From the NCBI GenBank assembly GCA_029261615.1, contig JAJDAX010000236.1, forward strand, positions 1 through 7,885: a stretch of 7,885 nucleotides of DNA. The letters run 5' to 3'. Both the position numbers and the translations under genes were made by a program. Below the pieces are notes generated by a model that worked only from the letters and a program-made list of their open reading frames with translations, was not told where the DNA came from and ran no database searches. Shown here in pieces: positions 1 through 5,859 of the stretch. This DNA is from Nitrospinaceae bacterium (GTDB lineage Bacteria; Nitrospinota; Nitrospinia; Nitrospinales; Nitrospinaceae). Every line of letters starts with the position of its first letter. Within the stretch, counting starts at the first letter, position 1.

Positions 1-974
1 CGCTGCTCTGGCAGCTTCGGCAGGAACTTTATAAATAACCCAGGCGCAAGATACAGTGCCGGCAATACCAACCACGCCTTGAAGGATCGCTTATTCTCCT
101 TCACCGCTTTCTTAATGAAGTTACGGCTTTCTGCAAGCAAACCATTTCGTAATTGAATGAGAGACTTGGCTCGATACAATCGCGACAACACAATTTTCCT
201 GCGATTCTCGTTGGACCCTTCAAATTTTCGCGTGGAGAACAAGTGGATCATGGTGTCGACAACTTTCGGGTTATCCATCAGGGAAAGATAATTCCGAAGA
301 GATTCCTTGTGGAATCGGAACCCGAGTAACTCTTCCGGTTCGAACCATGCACGGGCACCCTTCTCCCCGAGCCGCATAAAAATATTGGCTTCAAAAGGAA
401 AATTGCCGTGACACTCCGGGTCCACATAACCGGAATCAGCCAAGGCCTGCCTTCGAAAAAATGTACCGGAGATTGGGGTGAACCCCGTCGCTAGATGGGT
501 GGTCAGCACGTCTATTTCACCTGCCTTTTTATCAAGTCGGCCGTGCTCCCTCAAATATTCTTCGGTATCCGGCCTGGATACGGCTCCCCCTTCGTCCATC
601 AAATAGGGATTGGCGACAAAAAAGGCCATTTCGTTTTTATCGTGAAGCGATTGCATCGCTTTTTCCAGATAGTCCGGGTTTAACACATCGTCATCGTGCA
701 GAATCATAAAGAAATCAAAGCCTTCTGATTCTTTATAAAAATAGCGACCCTGCCCGTATTCACCACAATTGCTGGGCTGACGAAAAAAATGGAATCGGTC
801 ATCTTCCAGCTCTTTCACAAATTGCTCTACGGAATCTGACTGTTCCTGCTTTGAATGATTGTCACTGATCCTAACATAAAAATCTGTAAATGTCTGATTT
901 AATAAGCTTTTCACGGTTTCCCGCACGAGGTGTTTTCGGTTGAGCGTGGGAATTCCAATGTAGACCTTGGCCAT
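1..974 (-). CDS. Family 2 glycosyltransferase (3' end cut by window edge)
   Basis: This is a GT-A fold family 2 glycosyltransferase, expected to move a sugar from a nucleotide donor onto a glycan or lipid carrier in the cytoplasm. I translated 324 codons from the reverse strand with no stop, so the C-terminus lies beyond the left edge. The N-terminus has the GT2 opening IGIPTLNRKHLVRETVKSLL (residues 6-25), then SDNHS at 37-41. The metal/nucleotide DXD-type motif HDDDVLNPDY is at 93-102. A basic, hydrophobic stretch at about 290-324 could be membrane-associated. The ATG is well supported: AGGAGG lies at 985-990, ten bases upstream. The gene has the same strand as the dehydratase upstream, but a terminator-like structure and about 174 bases separate them, so it may have its own promoter. 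The donor and acceptor cannot be told from sequence. The family call is firm. Confidence 0.9.
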   Translation of the reverse strand, partial: MAKVYIGIPTLNRKHLVRETVKSLLNQTFTDFYVRISDNHSKQEQSDSVEQFVKELEDDRFHFFRQPSNCGEYGQGRYFYKESEGFDFFMILHDDDVLNPDYLEKAMQSLHDKNEMAFFVANPYLMDEGGAVSRPDTEEYLREHGRLDKKAGEIDVLTTHLATGFTPISGTFFRRQALADSGYVDPECHGNFPFEANIFMRLGEKGARAWFEPEELLGFRFHKESLRNYLSLMDNPKVVDTMIHLFSTRKFEGSNENRRKIVLSRLYRAKSLIQLRNGLLAESRNFIKKAVKENKRSFKAWLVLPALYLAPGLFIKFLPKLPEQ

Positions 975-1054
975 GACCTCAAAACCTCCTACAAGGACCG
1001 CAAAAATTCGATAATCTTTTATTTTACAATGATTTAAGTTTATCTCATTTTTAG

Positions 1055-1098
1055 AAAAAAGGAATCCCTTTTAGGGGAAAACGTGCTAGTTTTCCCCT
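1055..1098 (-). terminator. Tandem hairpins, probable intrinsic terminator of the dehydratase operon
   Basis: Read on the minus strand, the first element is a 10-bp perfect stem (1089-1098 with 1073-1082, AGGGGAAAAC type) with a 6-base loop. It is followed directly by a second stem, AAAAGG at 1067-1072 with CCTTTT at 1057-1062 around a 4-base loop, ending in a T-run. It sits about 50 bases after the dehydratase stop and before the next gene on the same strand. The T-run follows the weaker second stem and not the strong one, so termination efficiency is uncertain. On the plus strand a short T-run at 1104-1108 also follows the first stem, so it could act in both directions. Confidence 0.5.
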
Positions 1099-1148
1099 TA
1101 GCCTTTTTAAATCTGATACTTATAGATCGGAATTTTAGGAAAAATTGA

Positions 1149-2114
1149 TTAGGAGTTCTCGCGGTACCAATCAAAAGTTTCCTGGAGGCGATCAGAAAGT
1201 GAAGCGGCAGGTTCCCACCCCAGAACCTCGCGGGCTTTGGTGGAGGAGAGGTATTGGTGCAGGATTTCCCCATGTGCACTGTTTTGTACATCAGGTTTCA
1301 AGTCTTCACGTCCTGCAACCTTGAGGATTTTTTCAGTGAGTTCTAAAACAGAAACCGGCTCACCGGTTCCAAAATTAAACGGCGTCCCGTGAATGGAAGT
1401 ATCATCCATGTGTTCTGCCAGCATCATGTAGGCTCTAGCAATATCCAGAACAAAAACATAATCACGCATGGGAGAACCATCACTGCGAATGACGGGGTTC
1501 TCGTTCTTCATAACAGACTGCATGGTTCCAGGAATTATGCGATTGAAGTTCATATCTCCAGGGCCAAACAAATTACCGCAGCGCGTGACACACACCGGGG
1601 TTCCATAGGTGTTGTGGTAAGTCAATGCAATGAGATCCGCACAACTTTTTGAAACGTCATAAGGATGACTTCCCTGCAAAGCGAAACTTTCATCGTAGGG
1701 AAGCACGTCATGGTTTCCATAAGCCTTGTCGCTGGAAGCTACCACTACCCTGGACACCAGCTTATTCTGCCGACAGGCTTCCATCACAATCCAGGTCCCC
1801 TTGATATTAGCTTCAAAAGTGGACAACGGATTGCGATTGGCTGCTCCCACAATGGCCTGCGCTGCCAGGTGAAATACGGTATCGATTTCATATTCATTGA
1901 TCGCGCGTTCGACTGTATCGTAATCTTCAATACACCCACGGACCATTTTGATTTGTTTGTCTGTGCCTTTTGCAAAGAAAGGAGCCTGCGGCGTCATATC
2001 ACGCACCAGGCCCACAACATCCGCTTTATGGCGGACCAGTTCAGAGGTCAACCACCAACCAAGAAAACCCGTACAACCGGTAACCAGGACTTTGCGCCCT
2101 TCCCAGAAAGACAT
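1149..2114 (-). CDS. NAD-dependent sugar-nucleotide dehydratase, CDP-glucose 4,6-dehydratase-like
   Basis: This is an extended short-chain dehydrogenase/reductase of 321 residues. The N-terminal Rossmann motif is VTGCTGFLG (11-19). The active site has YDVSK (Y152, K156) and ASSDKAYG (126-133). In the usual dTDP-glucose enzyme the matching position reads TDE, whereas CDP-glucose 4,6-dehydratases (RfbG/DdhB) carry a D-K pair, so SDK points to CDP-glucose. The C-terminal substrate part contains RDYVFVLD (217-224) and HGEILHQYL (281-289). The length is shorter than typical RfbG (about 357). The predicted reaction is CDP-glucose to CDP-4-keto-6-deoxyglucose, with internal hydride transfer through bound NAD. 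The start ATG overlaps the stop of the cytidylyltransferase as TAATG, with AGGAG at 2123-2127 eight bases upstream, so translation is probably coupled. A GDP-mannose 4,6-dehydratase-like specificity remains possible. Family certain, substrate probable. Confidence 0.88.
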   Translation of the reverse strand: MSFWEGRKVLVTGCTGFLGWWLTSELVRHKADVVGLVRDMTPQAPFFAKGTDKQIKMVRGCIEDYDTVERAINEYEIDTVFHLAAQAIVGAANRNPLSTFEANIKGTWIVMEACRQNKLVSRVVVASSDKAYGNHDVLPYDESFALQGSHPYDVSKSCADLIALTYHNTYGTPVCVTRCGNLFGPGDMNFNRIIPGTMQSVMKNENPVIRSDGSPMRDYVFVLDIARAYMMLAEHMDDTSIHGTPFNFGTGEPVSVLELTEKILKVAGREDLKPDVQNSAHGEILHQYLSSTKAREVLGWEPAASLSDRLQETFDWYRENS

Positions 2115-2818
2115 TAGCTATTCTCCTTTACAAGCCAGGGCAGCGCACCATCCTGCATCAATTCTTCAAACTCAAGGATGTCTTTATAGTTGTCCGCCGA
2201 TTTAAAAAATCCATCGTGGCGATAGGTATACGCCAGACCTTTTTCGAGAAGATTTGGAAATACTTCCTTCTCCAGGTTATCTCCCTGCCAGTGATCGAAA
2301 ACGGTTTTGTCAAAAACGATATACCCGGCGTTGATCCAGGTTCCTTTGATACGCGGTTTCTCACGGAACTTTAAGACACGCCCATCATCCGCCACATCCA
2401 GAACACCGTAGGGACTGTACATTGGAACAGAGGTGATGGTTCCTACACCCTTGTTTCCTTTATGAAACGCAACCAGTTTGTCCAGCGGCACATCGCACAA
2501 CCCGTCCGCATAGGTCACCATGAAAGTATCGCCCACCAGGTCCTTACACGCCAGAACCCGACCGCCGGTATCTGTTTCTTCACCGGTATTGACGATATCA
2601 ATTTTTGCTCCCAGGTCTTTTTTGTAAAAGTAATCCTCAAGCTCCGCCTTGCGGTATCCCGCCGCCAGAATAAATTCGTTGAAACCCTGTTTGATGAAAC
2701 TGTTGATGACATGGGCCACAATCGGGGAGCCCCCGAGCGGGAGCATCGGCTTTGGAAGGTACTCGGTAAAAGGGAAAGCCCGGATCCCTTTACCTCCGCT
2801 CAAAATAACTACTTTCAT
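2114..2818 (-). CDS. Sugar-1-phosphate nucleotidyltransferase, probable glucose-1-phosphate cytidylyltransferase
   Basis: This 234-residue nucleotidyltransferase activates a sugar-1-phosphate with an NTP. The signature LSGGKGIRAFPFTEYLPKPM (6-25) holds the NTP-binding loop and the PKP motif. ADG at 104-106 carries the likely metal-binding Asp, and EKP is at 153-155. GEETDTGGR (79-87), GTWINAGYIVF (159-169) and a C-terminal ALPW (225-228) recall RfbF-type CTP:glucose-1-phosphate cytidylyltransferases. It is shorter than RfbF (about 257), and where RfbF has an FWQPMDT-like segment it has FFKSADN, so CTP specificity is an inference. The coupled dehydratase with an SDK active site independently supports CDP-glucose. 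The ATG is preceded by a GAGGT ribosome site at about 2823-2827. It lies 36 bases after the lipoprotein gene and overlaps the dehydratase by one base, consistent with one operon. Confidence 0.87.
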   Translation of the reverse strand: MKVVILSGGKGIRAFPFTEYLPKPMLPLGGSPIVAHVINSFIKQGFNEFILAAGYRKAELEDYFYKKDLGAKIDIVNTGEETDTGGRVLACKDLVGDTFMVTYADGLCDVPLDKLVAFHKGNKGVGTITSVPMYSPYGVLDVADDGRVLKFREKPRIKGTWINAGYIVFDKTVFDHWQGDNLEKEVFPNLLEKGLAYTYRHDGFFKSADNYKDILEFEELMQDGALPWLVKENS

Positions 2819-2854
2819 TCTGACCTCATCAATTCGTCTTATGTTAAGAAGCGA

Positions 2855-4099
2855 TTAGTTTCCAGTATTTGCCAGCAGTTTGTCAACCGGCATGGTGGCA
2901 TATCCAATGCCAAACTCCGGGCCCTTGAACCCTCGGTTTATGAGCGGGGCCAGTTCGCCATGCGAAACATGACCAGAAAACCAGAGGTTGACCTTGTCCC
3001 CCTCCATCAACACAGAAGGGGCCAGCATTTCTCCGGAAGTCCAGCTGTAGTCGTTCCGGGTCATGAGAGGTTTATTGTCCTGAACAAATCCCGTTTCACC
3101 ATCTGCTGATACCGCATGGTGAAGGCCGATCTGTTGCCATTCCGGATCACGCCCTTTTTCAAAATGCGCAAGATCGTATACGAGGTGGACTTTTCCCTTG
3201 TGCAAAAAGGCCGTCGGCGTGGAATACCCGACAAAACCTTTTTCCGGGGGATACATATCAGCCTGCCCAAAGACCCGACGTGGATTGGTGAAATGACTCC
3301 CATCTTCTGATGTCGCCAAACCAATCGTTTGCAGTTGAGGCGGATCACCACCCGGACGCGCACCTACTGAAGTGAAATACAAGTAAACCTTTCCTTTATG
3401 AACCACGGCCCCCGGTTCCCCAACGAGATACCCGTTCCAGGCTGTGATGTCCTTTACAGATTTAAGAATCGGCAGCTTGTCCGGCTTCCAGTCGATACCG
3501 TCTTTTGAAACTGCATGTCCGATCGCCATAATGGGCAATTGCCCACTCGGGTAAATTCCCGTGAAGTACATGTGATACATCCCTTTGTAGAAAACTACAT
3601 TGGGCGTTTCCGCGCTGACAAAAACGGTTTGCGTTGGATCAATCAGCGGTTTGTTCGGGTTCAGCGACCAATTCTTCCCATCTCTGGACACTGCCCTGAA
3701 TGGCACCACCGGCGGTTTGAAAGGTGCACCCACACTTGATGTCAGGTACATCACATAACCGTTTTTTGTTTTCAGAACGCAGGGGTCATTCCAAAGACCC
3801 TGGCTGCGAAAATCTCCCGCCTGAATAATTGGAGCAGGTCCGCGCTCGGTCCAACCCACCGCCGCCTGAACTCCTTTTAGAGGATCACCCGGTATCGGGT
3901 GGCCTTTGCCGGTGATTTTGTCGACATGTTTCTGGATTTCCTCAACCTCCTTGCAGGAACTCAATAATGTGAGAAGAAGAAGAGAAGAAAAAAAGAGAAC
4001 GATGGATTTTTTTAAGAAAACTGTCGAATGCACATATCGGAAAGAACTCACGGGACAAATCCTATTGAATTTTTTGATTGTGTCCTGCGAATCATACAT
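2855..4099 (-). CDS. Lipoprotein with five-bladed glycoside-hydrolase-like beta-propeller
   Basis: The protein has up to 414 residues. A hydrophobic segment ends in the lipobox LSSC with Cys49, so it should be lipid-anchored in the periplasm or outer membrane. After a linker come five similar repeats at about 104-145, 164-205, 225-270, 292-338 and 357-404. Each starts with a proline-containing strand (NDPCVL, ETPNVV, EPGAVV, STPTAF, APSVL), continues with an aromatic strand (YVMYLTS, YHMYFTG, VYLYFTS), and in four cases ends with an SxDG turn. That is the pattern of the GH32/GH43/GH62/GH130 five-bladed propellers. Candidate acidic residues are D105 (in WNDP, as in GH32/GH43), E164, E228 and E357. 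It could cleave, or only bind, the local polysaccharide. The ATG at 4099 gives an odd 30-residue stretch before the signal helix; a GTG at 4033 (codon 23) would give a normal signal peptide. Neither has a strong ribosome site. Fold confident, activity not. Confidence 0.82.
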   Translation of the reverse strand: MYDSQDTIKKFNRICPVSSFRYVHSTVFLKKSIVLFFSSLLLLTLLSSCKEVEEIQKHVDKITGKGHPIPGDPLKGVQAAVGWTERGPAPIIQAGDFRSQGLWNDPCVLKTKNGYVMYLTSSVGAPFKPPVVPFRAVSRDGKNWSLNPNKPLIDPTQTVFVSAETPNVVFYKGMYHMYFTGIYPSGQLPIMAIGHAVSKDGIDWKPDKLPILKSVKDITAWNGYLVGEPGAVVHKGKVYLYFTSVGARPGGDPPQLQTIGLATSEDGSHFTNPRRVFGQADMYPPEKGFVGYSTPTAFLHKGKVHLVYDLAHFEKGRDPEWQQIGLHHAVSADGETGFVQDNKPLMTRNDYSWTSGEMLAPSVLMEGDKVNLWFSGHVSHGELAPLINRGFKGPEFGIGYATMPVDKLLANTGN

Positions 4100-4224
4100 T
4101 AAAACACGCTCAAAAAAAAATAGGAAACAATCAGGGAAAGGGGTTTTCGTGCCCGAATGGTAAGCCTTTTACGCCTTCGGTCTGGATAACTTTTTATTTT
4201 AAGTGTCACTCTTGACTTCATGAT

Positions 4225-4249
4225 CGGGTTGCCAAAAACGGGATTGCCA
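4225..4249 (+). repeat. Tandem direct repeat CGGG(A)TTGCCA, possible operator
   Basis: CGGGTTGCCA at 4225-4234 is repeated as CGGGATTGCCA at 4239-4249, a spacing of 14 bases. Two further TTGCCA hexamers occur at 4294-4299 and 4415-4420, and a TTGCC at about 4364. The concentration in a divergent intergenic region suggests binding sites for a regulator. No known operator is recognised, and the sites may be coincidental. Confidence 0.3.
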
Positions 4250-4352
4250 GGATAAAAACTCCAGTTATTATTCCTTAAATAATGAAACTACTGTTGCCAA
4301 GCTGGCCTTTTTCAAGGTTTATCCAGATTGATTGAAATAACCATAGGAGAAG

Positions 4353-4448
4353 TCAGATATCGGTTGCCTCCTGCGGTTTACGTTCCTGTTCGTCCGGATA
4401 CCATAGACCCTGCTTTGCCAGTTTGGAATACCAGCCTCCCTTGTACAT
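4353..4448 (-). CDS. Possible 31-residue small protein or gene remnant
   Basis: An ORF below usual size cut-offs starts MYKGGWYSKL, continues AKQGLWYPDE and ends EATDI before TGA. Its composition is protein-like: two Trp, three Tyr, clustered charges, a polar tail and no low-complexity bias. It opens just after an in-frame TAA, and codons RAFWF lie between that stop and the ATG. A weak AAAGAG lies about 11 bases before the ATG. It could be a genuine small protein or the surviving 3' end of a lost gene whose last residues were WYPDE-like. No longer coding trace is obvious upstream. It matches no family that I recognise, and its strand is that of the lipoprotein operon, 254 bases away. Low confidence. 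Confidence 0.3.
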   Translation of the reverse strand: MYKGGWYSKLAKQGLWYPDEQERKPQEATDI

Positions 4449-4515
4449 AAACCAAAAAGCTCTTTAATATAATGTAAAACCCTTAAGTAAGTTGGCGTTA
4501 TTGGGCTAATATAGT

Positions 4516-4545
4516 TTGACGGGACCTCTAATAATCCGATATTTT
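4516..4545 (+). promoter_or_regulatory. Weak sigma70-like promoter candidate for the radical SAM pair
   Basis: TTGACG at 4516-4521 matches the -35 consensus at five of six bases. With an 18-base spacer, TATTTT at 4540-4545 matches the -10 at four of six. A transcript would begin near 4552 and carry a leader of about 114 bases. The spacing and the -10 are not ideal. Confidence 0.25.
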
Positions 4546-4563
4546 TTGTTCAGGCAACTCGCT

Positions 4564-4622
4564 CACCCTTTTAAACCAGGGATGGCTTCTGGCCAGAAAC
4601 AATATTTAAAGGTGCCCTTAAA
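4564..4622 (+). promoter_or_regulatory. Structured leader with two alternative pairings
   Basis: CACC-(C)-TTT-(T)-AAA at 4564-4575 can pair with TTTAAAGGTG at 4605-4614 with two single-base bulges, enclosing a perfect 12-base palindrome TTCTGGCCAGAA at 4587-4598. Alternatively TTTAAAGG at 4605-4612 can pair with CCTTAAA at 4616-4622 with one bulge. The two structures share 4605-4612 and exclude each other. The structure lies 44 bases before the radical SAM start, which has no clear ribosome site. A regulatory role is inference; AT-rich pairing of this size can arise by chance. Confidence 0.3.
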
Positions 4623-4665
4623 TCATCTGGGAAACATCTCCTTTTAATAGTAGTTAGCATCGAGT

Positions 4666-5859
4666 ATGGGTTTGACCACTTCAAATAAAATTTCCAGCAA
4701 AGCCCAGGAACTTTTTCACAGTTATCAGTTCAGGACTGCCGGGTTTAAAAAACCCAAGGCTTATTTCAACTGGGCCCTGGCCAACATGGAAATGCTGCGC
4801 CGAAAAACCCGGATCAAGGCGCGTCCCCTTAAAACAACGATCGACATCACCAATGTGTGCCAGTTGCGATGCCCCCTATGCCCAACAGGTCTCGAGGCGC
4901 ATGACCGGGAAAGCACCCATTTTGATTTCGATAAATATATGAAGTTAATAGATGAAATCGGTGACTACCTGTTCTTCCTGGATTTTTACAACTGGGGCGA
5001 GCCCTTGCTCCACAAACGAATTGAAGAATTCATCCAGGTTGCCCGGAAAAAAAATATCTCCTGCGGCATCAGCACCAACCTCAGCCTCAAGTTAACTGAC
5101 GAACGCATCCGAAAGATCATCAACAGCGGACTGAACGAAATGGTGGTCTCGGTGGATGGTGCCTCTCAGGAAGTTTATGAAAAATACCGGAGACGCGGAG
5201 ACTTTGATCTCGTGATTACCAACATGCGACGGTTTGTGGAATTGAAACGGGAAATGGGAGTTCAAACACCGTGCATCACCTGGCGTTATCTCGTGTTTGG
5301 GTTTAACGAACACCAGATAGAAACCGCCCGCGCCCTCTCCGAAGAGATCGGCGTCGATTCGTTTGTGGTTACCTCCGCCTACCTCGACGAAGGCTTCTAC
5401 CCTGTACCGGAGTCTGAACGAAAGTCGATGAATGACTGGCAACCAACACTCCCTGATTACCAGTTGTACTCCGGACAAAAGGAAGACGGCACCTTTATTC
5501 CAAAATATAAGCCAAATATTCCCAACCGCTGCGACTGGCATTACATGTCTTCCGCTATCAATGCTGACGGAAACATTGCACCCTGCTGTGCATTATTTTC
5601 CAGTGAAAATGATTTCGGCACATTTGACGCGACAGAAGAAAATTCTTATATGAACGTTTTAAACAACGATAAATACACAGCGATCCGCGCGAAGTTTAAT
5701 GGAGAGCGCAGCGAATCAACAGAGCTTGTGTGCGAAAAATGTCCCGCCTCCATCATCATGCCCTATGGTTACGGGGTCAATCGCGATGTCATCTTCATGA
5801 CCGCTGTCCAGTTTTATAAATTTTTTCAGAACCTCTTTTCTTCACCCGCCAAAAAATGA
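4666..5859 (+). CDS. Radical SAM protein with SPASM-like C-terminal domain
   Basis: This 397-residue protein has the radical SAM cluster motif CQLRCPLC (C65, C69, C72), which binds a [4Fe-4S] cluster and S-adenosylmethionine. The SAM-contacting GEP motif is at 111-113 (NWGEPLLH), and VSVDGAS follows at 161-167. The C-terminal part has Cys at 289, 307, 308, 356 and 359, including INADGNIAPCC (298-308) and CEKCP (356-360), the layout of a SPASM or twitch auxiliary-cluster domain. Such enzymes modify peptides, sugars or lipids by radical chemistry, and several unassigned ones sit in polysaccharide loci. No precursor-peptide gene of the usual kind is seen next to it, so a glycan or lipid target is as likely as a peptide. 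The ATG at 4666 is the first start after an in-frame TAG at 4651, but the ribosome site is poor. The stop overlaps the next start as ATGA. Family certain, reaction unknown. Confidence 0.9.
   Translation: MGLTTSNKISSKAQELFHSYQFRTAGFKKPKAYFNWALANMEMLRRKTRIKARPLKTTIDITNVCQLRCPLCPTGLEAHDRESTHFDFDKYMKLIDEIGDYLFFLDFYNWGEPLLHKRIEEFIQVARKKNISCGISTNLSLKLTDERIRKIINSGLNEMVVSVDGASQEVYEKYRRRGDFDLVITNMRRFVELKREMGVQTPCITWRYLVFGFNEHQIETARALSEEIGVDSFVVTSAYLDEGFYPVPESERKSMNDWQPTLPDYQLYSGQKEDGTFIPKYKPNIPNRCDWHYMSSAINADGNIAPCCALFSSENDFGTFDATEENSYMNVLNNDKYTAIRAKFNGERSESTELVCEKCPASIIMPYGYGVNRDVIFMTAVQFYKFFQNLFSSPAKK

Larger units (their letters stand above)
4100..4665. other. Divergent intergenic region, 566 bases
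   Basis: This region separates the minus-strand lipoprotein gene from the plus-strand radical SAM gene and must hold both sets of start signals. I see repeated TTGCCA hexamers (4229, 4244, 4294, 4415), a 31-codon minus-strand ORF, a weak plus-strand promoter candidate at 4516-4545, and a foldable leader before 4666. A small stem GCCA-AGC-TGGC at 4296-4306 followed by a short T-run may be chance. No RNA gene or transposon end is recognised. I could not find a convincing -35/-10 pair for the minus-strand operon; a TATGAT on the minus strand at about 4091-4096 is a possible -10, and it would require the GTG start at 4033. Confidence 0.6.

Noticed and set aside
495..683. 62-codon plus-strand ORF
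   Set aside because: It is antisense to the glycosyltransferase coding sequence and has no supporting signal.
1665..2117. 150-codon plus-strand ORF
   Set aside because: It is fully antisense to the well-supported dehydratase, and its His/Cys/Phe-rich composition is typical of a shadow frame.
2462..3109. 215-codon plus-strand ORF
   Set aside because: It lies antisense across the cytidylyltransferase and the propeller lipoprotein, has no domain-like sequence, and spans their intergenic gap.
5092..5541. 149-codon minus-strand ORF
   Set aside because: It is antisense to the radical SAM gene and shows no recognisable motif.
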